Shown: positions 28,501-38,188, counted from the first letter of the stretch. The stretch is DNA of 64,000 bases from Gammaproteobacteria bacterium (GCA_018830325.1 JAHJSQ010000028.1:1-64000), one strand, 5' to 3'. Notes: generated from the sequence alone by a model not told the origin. Made by a program: numbers and translations.

Positions 28501-29376
28501 ACAATCGTAATAATACGGTAGAAACAAAACTTGTTCGGCCGAATCGGGTTGGCTATTCAAAAAACCGAATTTCGCGTCGAAGCCTTCGAACGGATCGTTC
28601 GGATAATCGTTCTCGACGAGCGGTTTAAAGGCTCGATACGCTGCCGATAAGGCATCGCCGAGTTTAGCGGCCAAGCCGGGAGAGGAAAAAACGGCGTGAA
28701 ATGTAGCCAAGACCTGCTGCGAAGTCGCCAAGGACGTACTCGGCACGTTGATATTCGGCAAACGCAAATCCGGCAGATTGAAACGTTCGGCCAATTGATT
28801 CTCCAAATCGGCGGAACTCAGCCCCGCGTCGAGGCCGTTGAGCGCGGCAATGATGTCGGCTAAATCGGTGCGTTTGATCAACAAACGCCTAAGCGTGACC
28901 GTCACCGACGATCCCTTATCGTCGCAATTATTCGGACTGCAATTGCGCAGCGGGGCCTTTTTCAACTCCAAAAACAACAACAGCGCCTTATCGTTAAGAA
29001 AACCGGACGGTTGATTCAAGGCTTGGGTATTCGGCTCGCCGTTCGGGAACAGTTCCCAAAGCGGATAGCCTTCTAAGGGTTCATATTTGATATCGTTGGG
29101 CAGCGTGTAGGAGCGATAGGCGCTCAGCTCGATATCGTCGGCTTGGCTGATCAAATACCCTTCCGAAGTGATACCGATGCCCTTCGATAGCCGAATAACC
29201 GCTTCCGGAGACGTCGTGTATTCGAGTTCGAACCCGCATACGATACCGATACCGATCAGGTTCGAGCGCGTCAGTCGGTTTTGCTCGTCCAAGTAATTAA
29301 ATACCTGATTCAGATGCCGATTACTCAGTACCTGATTGGCTTCGAAAATTGGAAATTGATCGTGTTCAGCTTTCAT
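25585..29376 (-). CDS. large eCIS-associated structural protein with PKD-like C terminus
   Basis: The protein has 1263 aa from 29376 (MKAEHDQFPIFEANQVLS). A start at 29424 would overlap the previous gene and lacks a clear ribosome site. The N-terminal domain (HLNQVFNYLDEQNRLTRSNLIGIGIVCGFEL) resembles a tail-associated domain in other eCIS clusters. The middle is long and unrecognised. From about 880, strand-rich repeats (GGTPPYSVNGE, GKAPYRLQLND) are followed by a PKD-like end (PIVAWIWDFP...GPSVRLTIITANGC). It lies where fibre or baseplate-periphery genes sit in Afp/PVC clusters, so a role in host contact is plausible but unproven. Confidence 0.6.
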   Translation of the reverse strand: MKAEHDQFPIFEANQVLSNRHLNQVFNYLDEQNRLTRSNLIGIGIVCGFELEYTTSPEAVIRLSKGIGITSEGYLISQADDIELSAYRSYTLPNDIKYEPLEGYPLWELFPNGEPNTQALNQPSGFLNDKALLLFLELKKAPLRNCSPNNCDDKGSSVTVTLRRLLIKRTDLADIIAALNGLDAGLSSADLENQLAERFNLPDLRLPNINVPSTSLATSQQVLATFHAVFSSPGLAAKLGDALSAAYRAFKPLVENDYPNDPFEGFDAKFGFLNSQPDSAEQVLFLPYYYDCFDDLLAAYDEFRWQAAELICLCGPPAELFPRHLMVGLLFPEAVAEPGHYRHRFLPSPAVGACTEQTRTLQQLFARLVEMVERFSNKPPLTNDATQQIKITPSRLGSVALSEKAIPYYYLQNGNPPLYRLWNPVLTRRGRAAQNLSYRAFEYASQAFVLDPLRFDLEPYNFLRIEGHLGKPYQDVLENLLLQKERYRLPIQIMALRTGAFEESGSVDLKEHACYFEDLLTLYRAYKREISCASSKALSALLNKDIGRQALAAESRIAMLDRQPGTLGALFAEKYQGRDVCDLVDIGEPPLMNAAIRSVGYLYKFDQLLVDDLIEIDWSSLHKNTAGLKQWTVEIEKQRKGDESAGELDWNTLSLVLKSMLDQCKLEALELIEEELLRRIHEIKKKRFLSHFLQQHPGIRHKAGVPIGGTFVLVYHETSKTDAKPAVSAVNNMAAVTSNIERTPSSVANRRALDAVERLRSNPALAVDNDLQWLLETVTGRPFRPEIAVPSPWSKLLDAVVGQLSDGSVIADFYLPYLCCSDCAPIQFVLPKSPPTFDIEMGCTNPNHQAEVFVIPLSGKAPYRLQLNDQAYVPLTDEPLILNAGVHRIRIIDADDSESIVREIVIVEPLRLLEPEYRCTDADAYIATVQITGGTPPYSVNGELLSANVFVSPPTASGQVLPIEVVDHNQCSVRTELFFVCEAECDLPCEGLSRRCAYRLWLQAPGPETSYEVVRLSGNLIRFRFNDQDFEIVAEKVFADVTAANLNQSFENTIGGAVKLLSASIEEVLVQAFGEAGRGRVIIGYEPDEKEPFAVLRIEHFVCERFSLEWSMNYAQPAPVFDVSVRYSNEPLADGNTFNGVIIRDRRRNTETRIPAFDCSERNRCADGEFRRPCDGPDIRPTIAFESVGTNRMSFSGGIEGSASIPIVAWIWDFPSARTSEPVYAGEKVEVEFEKPGPSVRLTIITANGCHYVAERALSEIRR

Positions 29377-29392
29377 GACGTTTTGACCGTAT

Positions 29393-32300
29393 TCATGGGT
29401 TTTCAAAGGGCCGTGGTACGGCATTGAGCGAACCGAGGGCCGTTCTATCGAGCAGTACCGGATTATGATCGCTGCCGTCGTCGCAGTCGTGTAGAGTCGC
29501 TTCGGGATAGATAGATTTCAGATCGGCCAGCAAATTGACTACGATTCTCAGCCGGTAAGACACTTCAATGTAGTGTTGGTAATGCTTATCGAGCAAGGCT
29601 TTCAATTCGGTTTCGGTACCGGCTTTAAAGTGAGCATCGGAACATAGAACGATCGGTGCCGGTTCGAACGACGTCAAATCTTCCGGCGGTTCCAGGCTGT
29701 TTTCGACATAGTCGTTCAGCCAACCGGAAAACGCCGTGCCGTAATCGGCAAGAATGCCGGCGGCGCATCGACATAACGACGTTTGGTCTCCATCGAGCAA
29801 GGACTCGGCCAACAAAGCTTCGACTCTTTCCTGCAAGCGCTGTTCGGTCCAGTCGATCGAGGTGTTCGCTTCAAGCCACAAGCACCAAGCCGTTTCGAAC
29901 CGTTCGAATTGCCGACCATAACGGGCGATTTCAGCAAAATGCTCTGTCAACCGCGACACGATAGCGATCCATGAAACGGCGCCGATCGCCAAGGTACATC
30001 CGATCCCGCCGGGATTCAGGTTCGACTCGAATTCGCTTACCAGCTGCGCCCGCAAAACGTCCGGATCGAAATAACCCAAGGTTTTACCGTGATACCAGTC
30101 CTTGAATACTCGGCTGAATTCGCTGTAAATCGTTTGTGCACAGTCGCAGGTCTCCTCTTCCGAGGACTGGTTTTGTTCGAGCAATAGCGCCGCCAACTCG
30201 TTTACGAGCGGTTCGCAGGGATTGTCGATGATTCCTTTATTGCCGACCCAACAGATTTTGCCCAATAAGTGCGCCGGGGTTTCTTGGCGTATCGTGCGTT
30301 CGGCAAACGCTCGCAAGTCCAAGTTAAGGTTATACGGCGAGGTCCAGCCCGGCATGACCCAGGTCAAACGAAACGAATAAGGGTCTTCATCGCCGCAGGT
30401 TTTACATTCGCCTTCGGAGCAAGCCGGATAAAGCGCGTCGCCGGGAAACTTGGGTCTGAGCAGGACATGTTCGACCAGTATCGTTCGTTGGTGAGCGCTC
30501 CAATTCAGCAAAATAGCCTTGATCGTTTGCGCTTCGGCCTCTGTTGCCAAATCATCCGGATGAGCGGCACGCAATACATTCACATCGTCCTCAAGCGTTA
30601 ATCGATGAGTCTGCTCATCTATCCGATAAATTTTAGGGTCGCTCATTTGCTTGACGACCGTACGGTAAGCGGCGGTGTTGGACGCCTCGTATGCATCAAG
30701 CTCAAGCGTGCCGGTCAACCAAGTTCGATTGTTCCAGTCCATCAACTCCAAGGCGATTTCGGTCTTGCCGGCGATGGTTTCAAATGGCGACAATGCCAAA
30801 TTCAGATCGGCAATGCCCAGCAGAAGATTCACGCGTTTTTTCAGAACCGGATATTGCTCGGGCGCGCAGGCTTCGCCGGTGTAATCAAACGACCGGTAAC
30901 GGTACCGGCTAATTTCCGGTAGTCCCTTGATCAGGGCGAGTTTGGTGTCGATCAAGGAGGCTTGCGCTTTTTGGCGGTCGGCAAGGTCGGTGAGCAATAA
31001 GGTGTAGTCGGATAACTGTTCGCCGAAGCGGGCCAATAAATGATCGAGAAAACGGTTACGCCGCTGCAAGAATTCCAGTTCGGACTCGATCAGCTTTTCG
31101 AGTTTTTCCTTACCCAAACCGGCGACCAGATCGTCGTAACCGTCGATGATGTCTTGCGTTAACTCCTTGATAAAATAGGTTTGATGTATGCCGGGGTCCA
31201 ACGAAAAACAATCGGCACTTTGCGCTAGCTGTGCTAGTTGATTGGCTAAGAATTGCTCGAATACCAGCAAATAGGATTTCAATTGTTTGGCCTGAGCCCG
31301 CCGTATTTTGGACGCATGGCTGGGCAGGCCTTCGGGGCCGATGCCATAACTCTGCGGAAATTCATTTTGTATCGGAAAATAATGGCCGGGATTTCGGTAT
31401 ATTCCCTTCGGCAACGGCAGGTCTTTCGGCGTATTTTTGATCTTCGGGCGCTCTGCCTCGCCGCGTAATTGATGCAAGGTTGCAATGGCTTCGTCGTAGC
31501 GCGCTTGAAAAGGCAGGCCGTTTTTAAAAAATAAAAACCTCGATGCTTCGCGGTAAAATCGAGGCTGTTTGCGATCGTCAAGCATCAGCAACCAGGCCGC
31601 GCTGATTCGATCCGGATCGAACAAAGGCGTGCCGTCGTTTTGCCAAATCGGGTCGGCCTTGCCTTTGACGATTCGGCCTTGCGGATCATAGAGGGTTAAT
31701 AGCAGGTTGTTGACCGCCAGAACGCCGTCGATCGCCATCAAACGTTTGACGATATCGGACGTTCTGATTTCCGATTTCAACATCGCCCGCTGCAGATCTT
31801 CGGATTTGATGAAACCGTTGTCGAGTGCCGGCCCGTTGAAAATAGCTTCGACCGACAAGCCTTCATCGCGCAATTCTTGCAAACTGTAAAACGCAATCGG
31901 CGGATTTAGGTAATGCTCGATTTCCTGCCAGATGCGCGCTTGCACGCGATCGATATCGGCGTCGGAGGCCACTTCAACATCGGCGCATAGCGCAATTTCG
32001 GCCAACGCTATGCCTTCGATACGGCAATAATCCTCATCGAGATTGCGCCTCTGATGCAATAACCTTTTGGCCTGTTCGACGGCTTGAGCAATCTTGAGCG
32101 CTTTGCGCCGATAAAGCCCGACGATTCCCGAATCCGAAGCGTCTTCCAGCAACTCTACAAGTTCGGCCAGCTTCGTTTCCGCCTGTGCATCGGCATTGCC
32201 GAACACGCGTAGCGTGGCATTATCGATTGCCAGCGTTAATTCTTCCGATGTCAGCAGAAAATCCACATAGAACAATTCCCGCCAATGTCTTTTTAAATAA

Positions 32301-33064
32301 CGCTCCTTGCCGGCCTGATCCAGTGTCGCATCGGTCCAGACATCGTAGTCTTTGGCCGCGCCGATTCGGACGCTGATCTCATAATCGTGGAAATTATCTA
32401 AAAAAGCCTGCCATTCGTCGGCTGCGGACAGGGATAAATCGGGGAAACGCACTTCGACGACCCGAGTCTGCACTCTGCCTTCGGCGTCATAAAAAAGGCG
32501 CGTTTTCTGGATTTTGCGGGTATTCAAGTCGCCCAACTCAGGATCGGATTCCAATTCCAGCAAGACTTCGTATAAACCCAATACCGCCACTTTTTTCGGG
32601 TCTAACTCGCCTTGCTCGGGCTTGCGGTAGGACAAAACCAAACGATCTTCGTCGCATAGTGCGTAATAATAGGTTTCGCAGGCGCATTGTTTACAAAATA
32701 CCCACGCATTGCGCACCGGCTCCAAATCGATTAGCACGCGCCTGAAATCGTCCGGTGTGACGGGACCGCTCGTTAGTATCTCGCGTGCGGTATAAAACGC
32801 TTGAGCCGGGAACGGGTCGGCGGCGGTCGAGAATTCTCGGGTCAACAGGTCCTTGATATCCCAACCGCTTCGGTAAGCGATATCGGTCAATGCATAACAC
32901 AAGGCTTCCAGGATCGTGATGCCCGGATCGTGGGTGTTATAATCGGTCCAATGCCGACTGCCGGCCTGCTCGATATAGCCGATGCCTTCGCGGCGCAACG
33001 CGAAAAAATCTTCGCTAGGCTTTTGCGAATCGAGTCGGGATAAAAAAACGGCTGGCTCTTTCAT
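29393..33064 (-). CDS. eCIS baseplate protein, Afp12/Pvc12-like
   Basis: The protein has 1223 aa from the ATG at 33064, which overlaps the upstream TGA. It starts with DFFALRREGIGYIEQAGSRHWTDYNTHDPGITILEALCYALTDIAYR, the opening shared by Afp12-type and baseplate J-like wedge proteins. The remainder is long and unusually divergent, with repeated Cys pairs (CKQCAC, CSEGECKTCG, CDCAQ) that could bind metal or form disulphides. With the next gene upstream it should form the baseplate wedge heterodimer that triggers sheath contraction. Confidence 0.8.
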   Translation of the reverse strand: MKEPAVFLSRLDSQKPSEDFFALRREGIGYIEQAGSRHWTDYNTHDPGITILEALCYALTDIAYRSGWDIKDLLTREFSTAADPFPAQAFYTAREILTSGPVTPDDFRRVLIDLEPVRNAWVFCKQCACETYYYALCDEDRLVLSYRKPEQGELDPKKVAVLGLYEVLLELESDPELGDLNTRKIQKTRLFYDAEGRVQTRVVEVRFPDLSLSAADEWQAFLDNFHDYEISVRIGAAKDYDVWTDATLDQAGKERYLKRHWRELFYVDFLLTSEELTLAIDNATLRVFGNADAQAETKLAELVELLEDASDSGIVGLYRRKALKIAQAVEQAKRLLHQRRNLDEDYCRIEGIALAEIALCADVEVASDADIDRVQARIWQEIEHYLNPPIAFYSLQELRDEGLSVEAIFNGPALDNGFIKSEDLQRAMLKSEIRTSDIVKRLMAIDGVLAVNNLLLTLYDPQGRIVKGKADPIWQNDGTPLFDPDRISAAWLLMLDDRKQPRFYREASRFLFFKNGLPFQARYDEAIATLHQLRGEAERPKIKNTPKDLPLPKGIYRNPGHYFPIQNEFPQSYGIGPEGLPSHASKIRRAQAKQLKSYLLVFEQFLANQLAQLAQSADCFSLDPGIHQTYFIKELTQDIIDGYDDLVAGLGKEKLEKLIESELEFLQRRNRFLDHLLARFGEQLSDYTLLLTDLADRQKAQASLIDTKLALIKGLPEISRYRYRSFDYTGEACAPEQYPVLKKRVNLLLGIADLNLALSPFETIAGKTEIALELMDWNNRTWLTGTLELDAYEASNTAAYRTVVKQMSDPKIYRIDEQTHRLTLEDDVNVLRAAHPDDLATEAEAQTIKAILLNWSAHQRTILVEHVLLRPKFPGDALYPACSEGECKTCGDEDPYSFRLTWVMPGWTSPYNLNLDLRAFAERTIRQETPAHLLGKICWVGNKGIIDNPCEPLVNELAALLLEQNQSSEEETCDCAQTIYSEFSRVFKDWYHGKTLGYFDPDVLRAQLVSEFESNLNPGGIGCTLAIGAVSWIAIVSRLTEHFAEIARYGRQFERFETAWCLWLEANTSIDWTEQRLQERVEALLAESLLDGDQTSLCRCAAGILADYGTAFSGWLNDYVENSLEPPEDLTSFEPAPIVLCSDAHFKAGTETELKALLDKHYQHYIEVSYRLRIVVNLLADLKSIYPEATLHDCDDGSDHNPVLLDRTALGSLNAVPRPFENP

Positions 33065-36000
33065 GGCTCGCACGGACAGGTTTCGCCGACTTCATGCACT
33101 GCGGCGGGTTTGATGACATCAATTTGGTGTTCGCCGGCCGGCGCCGAAACTAAAATCGATGCAGCAGTCGAGCCTTGCGCCTCATCGACCGCGACTTCCC
33201 CAGCCTGCCCGCCGCTATCGTGATACAGCACAAAATCGGTCAAATAATCGACGTAAGCCTGCTCTTCGATGAAACGAATCAATGCCGATTGATGAATTTT
33301 CCCGCCAAAAGAGGGCTTCGCATCGTTCGCAAAAGCCCAGGGCGACAAAAACCGGGTAATCGCTTGGCGCAGTGTATTGCGATAAAACGTCTCGTCGAAG
33401 CCTTCATGAAAACGGACTTTACACGAGCAACGTACAGCTTCGAAGCGCGGATTACGGACATGCAAGTTGACGAAACAGGACACGCGCGCGCTTAAAAAAT
33501 CCTTGATGTCATCGAGCAAGCCGAGACTCGTATAGGGTTTTAGTGGATCGCGAAACGTTTGGAATTCCAGGTTGGGAATCGCAATCAGCGTAACATGGCC
33601 CGGTGCGAGTTCCCGGTAGACGAAATCGCCGTTTTCGCCAGGCTCGTACTGAGTATGATTCAGGCATTTGACGCGATAAATTTGCGGAAAGGCTTCCAAA
33701 ACCAGGTGTTCGTAATCCCAAAGCGCGACCGCCCTGTCCTTATGACGCAGACGTTCGCTGACGCGCGTATAAAAAGCCGCCGGCGTTTCAGCGCCGCGTC
33801 CGCCGAACGAGGAAAAAGGCTGCTCGATCTTTTTGACGGCCGCATTTGGCCGCTCCAACTTGCTAATCGTGCCGGCTTTTAGCGGTTTCGCCGAGAAGCC
33901 GGGATCGTTGCCTCGGTCGCTAAAGGTCGCCTGTAAGGCTTGCGCGGAAACGGCTTGCAAACGGCAAACCGCTTCGCTATGCGATGCCACCGCCGCCCTT
34001 AGCCAATGCATGCCGAGCGATAAAATCGAGTTGTTGTTAATGGCGTCGTTCGGCAGTGCAAAACTGATGATGCCGGAGTTCAATAAACCGCCCGTGCCGT
34101 CCTCGACTTCGTCTGTCTTGAAAGCGATCCATTCGTTACCCCGTAGATAACTCCAGTGGATATGCGGGTCGGGTTTGATCGTCAACGGGTCTGACGTGCC
34201 GTCCGCGACTTGGAACAGCAACGACAGGTTTTGCGGCGGTTCGAGCCCTGTTAGTCCGATGTAAAACTCGGCTTCGCTCATTATTTCATCATGGTTTTGT
34301 TGGAAACGAAAACCCGGTATCAAATAAACCTTACGCGTCGAATTAAGAAACGGATGCTGTTCACAGTGACCGAACGGCGCCAAATGAAAGAAAAAGGCTT
34401 GCCTATTCCGCCAAATGCCTGAATCGGTGCTATCGAGCGCAATCATTAGCTCATCCGTGGTGTAATCAAGAGTCAACTCGGTCATCCATGGGCCGACAGG
34501 AGGCTTGGGCTTGATAGGCTCGTCACCTAGGACTTCGCCTATTCCCTCAACCATCGTCGAGACACCGGCAACAAGGCCTGCAACGTTATTATTGAATTGA
34601 ATAGTCTGGGCACCGAAATCCTCAATAAGTTGACTGCCGGCCGACATAACAACCGATGTCTTTTCAGTTACCCACTTACCGGCATTATCGAGCTTGATCA
34701 TTTCGCTCGCTATCCGATTAATATCGTCATGGGTATTAGCTACGAGACTCAAGAAAGTATTAATCGTTTGATTTAGATTGGCGACCCCCGTTCTTTTTTC
34801 TATTTTTTTCGCGATATCTACGACCGTATCTTTCAAATTGGAAAGCCTGGTTACTGTTTCATTCAATCGACCAATGAGATCAGGAACTCCCTCACTAGCA
34901 TCGTCAGGAGTAAGTAAACCAGGAAGATTACTCCAGTCATTGACGCCAACAAGGTTTATCTCTACGTCAAAAGATTGTTGTAAAAGATTACGGATAGCAG
35001 GTCCGATTTCCCCTGTCATTTCGCCGTAGACTTGGTTGATTTTTTCAAAAACCTTCTCCGTGTTTTCGATCACTTCAGGAAAATTTTCAATCAAATCATT
35101 CGTAACTTCAGCCATCTGAGTGGGTAATTGACTGAGATTTTCAATGACCGAATTGTGCAAATCATTGAAATCTTGCACCCTAGTATTGATTTGGCCGATA
35201 AAATCGACTGCCGCCTGAACACCCCTTGCCAATTCCTTATCGTTATCCATCAGCTTTCTGATGTAATCGATCAAAGCTTCTTCATACTTGTCTTGTCCGA
35301 AACCTTCGCTCGTCGAAAACCGCACAAAGCCATGACGCGCAGCGGAGTTATAAAACACAGGCTCATTGAAGTCGGCGGCATCAACTACGGTTTGATTGAT
35401 TTCGTTATCAAGCGAATAGGAATCACTTGTAATCGCTTTGGTTTCGCCTGTCCCTTGTTTCCAAGTTCCCGACTGTAAATAATCGACGTTGATATTGACT
35501 TGGGTACCGAATGGCTCGGGAGGATTTTGCCATTGCCAATTGACTTTCGCTAAAAGCAGTTTTTTTTGAAAGGCTTCTTTGGAACCCAGGATCAATGAAC
35601 TATTGGCCACAGGAGATGGGCCGAATGGCTGGAAAGGCTTAGAGGTGACCACCGAACCGAAATCATTGGAAACCTTTAAGGTTCTAAGCCCTTTGACGGC
35701 AACGTTCAATCCGATTTTGTCGAGCACTGCGTTTGTGAGTAACGATACCGGATAAAGGCGGTCGCTTTGATGCCGAAACTTGACTAATAAAACCGGCAAG
35801 TTGGTTGAAAAATCAAAGCCATGAACTTTAGGGCTATACGCCGTTATTGCAGGATCGGCCCCGGAAAGTTTGATTTTCAATTGAAGCCTGCCTTGCACAT
35901 TTTCAAATTTCATTACCGACTTTTCGAGCCAACCTTCTTCGGTAGACAAAGAACAAACCAGATCCGCTTTCAAATCGCCGGGTAACGTATTGAAAGCAAT

Positions 36001-37464
36001 ATCACTCAGATAAAATTCGACCGTCACGGTCCGCTCACCCTCGGCCAACCATAAATAGTGCGAGGCAATCGCAAAACCCAGTTCGGCCTCGGGCATCGCA
36101 ATGCTGTCCAGTTGCGCATTGCTATAGCGTTTATTGAAAAACGGATGCCAAGATTGTTCTTCGTTAGTCAGTTTCGCCCCCAGTCCGTCTTCGGAATCGG
36201 CAACCGGCGAGGCATAGTAACGGCCCGACTGTTTAGCCGCGTTGACACCCAATCCGGCAACCGCTTCGCCGCCATGACGGTATACGGTTTTCAGCTCTGC
36301 AACCTTCGCTTTATTGGCGATGAAGTCGCGGTCGTTCGTAAAAAAGGCTTCGATGCCTGAATCGTCCTTTCCGGTCTTGAACGACACGCCGCTCTCAAAC
36401 CGGTGACTGTCGGCATGTTTAGCTAATTCGGCCAATAAATGGACCCGAGGCGGTTCGGCAGGTTTTTCCTTGAGCCGTAAAATGTCCCGGTAATAAAAAT
36501 CCAGGTGCCGGCCTGTCAATGTGTTGATCTCGGCCCGAGTCCCTTCGAACAAACGTAAAAACGCGATCAGCAGCGCATAATGCGGTTCATGATTGCCGTT
36601 TTGAATGAACGAATTTTCCAGTTCTTGTTTGGCTTCGACGACGATTCGCGCATAGATTTTCAAAAACTCATCGAATATCGATGTAAAAAGGTTGTGGCTC
36701 GCGATCGGATTCAGGATTGAAAACCAATAATTCGGATCGGAAGGGTCAAGCAGTGGTTCGCCGAAAACTCGGCTATCCTTGTCGATGCCGTCTAGGTACG
36801 ACAGCCAATCCGGGGAATTGCCGATGATCCAATCTTTCGAAAAGGGGCTTCGATAGATATCGCCGAAGGCTTGGGCTTCTTGACCGAATATCGTCAATTC
36901 CGCAGCAACGTCCAGCTCGTCGTCGGTCAATCCGAAATCGCTCTCGTAGGCCTTGTAGTAGGCGATAAGCCGTTTGAAGCCCTGCGCCGACTGCGATTGT
37001 ATGCGGCTTTGCAAAAGAGTTTTCAGCGCCGTATCGACCGGCAAGTTTTCTTTCAAGCGGTCTAGTTGCTTGGCCATGGTCGCCGCGATACTGAACAAGA
37101 AACCCAAGCGTTGTTTGAGCGCCTCTGCTTGCGTTCGATTGCCGCTATTGTTCAAAAAATCGAAACAGGCTTTGACTGCTGAGCGATACGCGTCGACGTC
37201 TTGTATCGCGGCGACAGCCAACAACACCGAGACATCCTTATCGAAAAAACTTTGCCAATCGCCGGTGACGCTGTTGTTCGAGTCATAATAATTGAGATAG
37301 GCCGAATAGGCTTTTGCAAACACCAGGCCGTACTCCGGCCCTCGTTCATTGACCGGCACATAGTTCGGATCCAAAGCCTTCGGCACACGCAAGTCTCTGC
37401 TGCTGCCTTCATGTATCAGTCTTGAGGCATCGGTGTTGTGTTTGCAATCGCTCGAGTCGGCCAT
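33061..37464 (-). CDS. eCIS baseplate J-like protein, Afp11/Pvc11-like, with inserted coiled coil
   Basis: The protein has 1467 aa. The C-terminal third carries the baseplate J/gp6 signature (AAFYTRVSERLRHKDRAVALWDYEHLVLEAFPQIYRVKCLNH, then GHVTLIAIP). The N-terminal part (GPEYGLVFAKAYSAYLNYYDSNN, PEPPRVHLLAELAKHADSHRFESGVSF) is of the Afp11 type. Between about 750 and 1000 lies a long helical, coiled-coil-like stretch (NDLIENFPEVIENTEKVFEKINQVY) not expected in a compact gp6-like protein. It would form the baseplate wedge ring with the downstream gene product. It overlaps that gene by 4 bp. Confidence 0.85.
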   Translation of the reverse strand: MADSSDCKHNTDASRLIHEGSSRDLRVPKALDPNYVPVNERGPEYGLVFAKAYSAYLNYYDSNNSVTGDWQSFFDKDVSVLLAVAAIQDVDAYRSAVKACFDFLNNSGNRTQAEALKQRLGFLFSIAATMAKQLDRLKENLPVDTALKTLLQSRIQSQSAQGFKRLIAYYKAYESDFGLTDDELDVAAELTIFGQEAQAFGDIYRSPFSKDWIIGNSPDWLSYLDGIDKDSRVFGEPLLDPSDPNYWFSILNPIASHNLFTSIFDEFLKIYARIVVEAKQELENSFIQNGNHEPHYALLIAFLRLFEGTRAEINTLTGRHLDFYYRDILRLKEKPAEPPRVHLLAELAKHADSHRFESGVSFKTGKDDSGIEAFFTNDRDFIANKAKVAELKTVYRHGGEAVAGLGVNAAKQSGRYYASPVADSEDGLGAKLTNEEQSWHPFFNKRYSNAQLDSIAMPEAELGFAIASHYLWLAEGERTVTVEFYLSDIAFNTLPGDLKADLVCSLSTEEGWLEKSVMKFENVQGRLQLKIKLSGADPAITAYSPKVHGFDFSTNLPVLLVKFRHQSDRLYPVSLLTNAVLDKIGLNVAVKGLRTLKVSNDFGSVVTSKPFQPFGPSPVANSSLILGSKEAFQKKLLLAKVNWQWQNPPEPFGTQVNINVDYLQSGTWKQGTGETKAITSDSYSLDNEINQTVVDAADFNEPVFYNSAARHGFVRFSTSEGFGQDKYEEALIDYIRKLMDNDKELARGVQAAVDFIGQINTRVQDFNDLHNSVIENLSQLPTQMAEVTNDLIENFPEVIENTEKVFEKINQVYGEMTGEIGPAIRNLLQQSFDVEINLVGVNDWSNLPGLLTPDDASEGVPDLIGRLNETVTRLSNLKDTVVDIAKKIEKRTGVANLNQTINTFLSLVANTHDDINRIASEMIKLDNAGKWVTEKTSVVMSAGSQLIEDFGAQTIQFNNNVAGLVAGVSTMVEGIGEVLGDEPIKPKPPVGPWMTELTLDYTTDELMIALDSTDSGIWRNRQAFFFHLAPFGHCEQHPFLNSTRKVYLIPGFRFQQNHDEIMSEAEFYIGLTGLEPPQNLSLLFQVADGTSDPLTIKPDPHIHWSYLRGNEWIAFKTDEVEDGTGGLLNSGIISFALPNDAINNNSILSLGMHWLRAAVASHSEAVCRLQAVSAQALQATFSDRGNDPGFSAKPLKAGTISKLERPNAAVKKIEQPFSSFGGRGAETPAAFYTRVSERLRHKDRAVALWDYEHLVLEAFPQIYRVKCLNHTQYEPGENGDFVYRELAPGHVTLIAIPNLEFQTFRDPLKPYTSLGLLDDIKDFLSARVSCFVNLHVRNPRFEAVRCSCKVRFHEGFDETFYRNTLRQAITRFLSPWAFANDAKPSFGGKIHQSALIRFIEEQAYVDYLTDFVLYHDSGGQAGEVAVDEAQGSTAASILVSAPAGEHQIDVIKPAAVHEVGETCPCEP

Positions 37465-37467
37465 GAT

Positions 37468-37905
37468 TCAATCGCTATCGGGCAAGAGGTTGACGGCTGC
37501 GGTTAAGTTAATATCGGTACCCTCCAATTTGTAATAGGGATAAACGAAATTGAAACGCGAGTTCGTAGCCTTAACGCGGTAGATCACTTCGATCAATACC
37601 ACGCCCTCGAGCTCCAGGCTATCGTCGAGCCGAACGCTTTCCAGTTCGACACGCGGCTCATGATATAAAATCGCCGATTCCACCTTGTCCGCCATCAAGG
37701 TTTTCATGCGCGTATCCAAATTTTCGAACACCAACTCCTGCAAATTGCAGCCGTATCTAGGCAGCATCGAGCGTTCGCCTTGCGCGGTACTCAGCAGAAT
37801 CTCGAGGCTCGAAGCGATGTCCGCTTCGGCTTCGAGCATCGTAACGCCGCCGCTTGCCCGGTTGAATGTTGGCGGAAAAGACCAGCCGCGTCCGAGAAAA
37901 CTCAT
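37468..37905 (-). CDS. gp25-like baseplate wedge protein (Afp9/Pvc9)
   Basis: The protein has 145 aa with the GPW/gp25 (TssE-like) domain: FLGRGWSFPPTFNRASGGVTMLEAEADIASSLEILLSTAQGER, then MLPRYGCNLQELVFENLD. Gp25 is the nucleation platform at the base of the sheath, and its conserved EPR-like motif is seen here as HEPRVELESV. It sits 1 bp after the PAAR gene end and 3 bp before the Afp11-like gene, in a tightly packed baseplate block. Confidence 0.92.
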   Translation of the reverse strand: MSFLGRGWSFPPTFNRASGGVTMLEAEADIASSLEILLSTAQGERSMLPRYGCNLQELVFENLDTRMKTLMADKVESAILYHEPRVELESVRLDDSLELEGVVLIEVIYRVKATNSRFNFVYPYYKLEGTDINLTAAVNLLPDSD

Positions 37906-37906
37906 G

Positions 37907-38176
37907 TCATCCTCCTATCAATACTGTCGGCATACCGGGCGGTATAATCGCGCCGCCCGAAGCGCTCGAATCGCCGACACGCGCTGCCGGCATGCCGCCG
38001 ATCATGACCGTCGCCGAGCCTTTGATAATCGCATCAACTCCGCACGAATCTCCCAAGCGTGCCGCAGGCAAACCGCCGATCAAAACGGTCGGTTCGCCCG
38101 GCGGAATGATCGGCACCGGGGCGCCTTGCGTCGCAGTGCTGACGATCATGTCGGTGATTCTGGCTGCCGGTAACAT
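37907..38176 (-). CDS. PAAR-like spike tip protein (Afp10-like)
   Basis: The protein has 89 aa and is made of PAAR repeats: MLPAARITDM, GLPAARLGDSCG, GMPAARVGDSSAS, each followed by IxxGxxTVLIGG strands. PAAR proteins cap the VgrG-type spike and sharpen it for membrane piercing, and the repeated Asp/Cys/His sites can hold a metal ion. There is no C-terminal effector extension, so it serves only as a tip. It lies 12 bp after the spike gene. Confidence 0.92.
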   Translation of the reverse strand: MLPAARITDMIVSTATQGAPVPIIPPGEPTVLIGGLPAARLGDSCGVDAIIKGSATVMIGGMPAARVGDSSASGGAIIPPGMPTVLIGG

Positions 38177-38188
38177 CGCTTCATCTCC

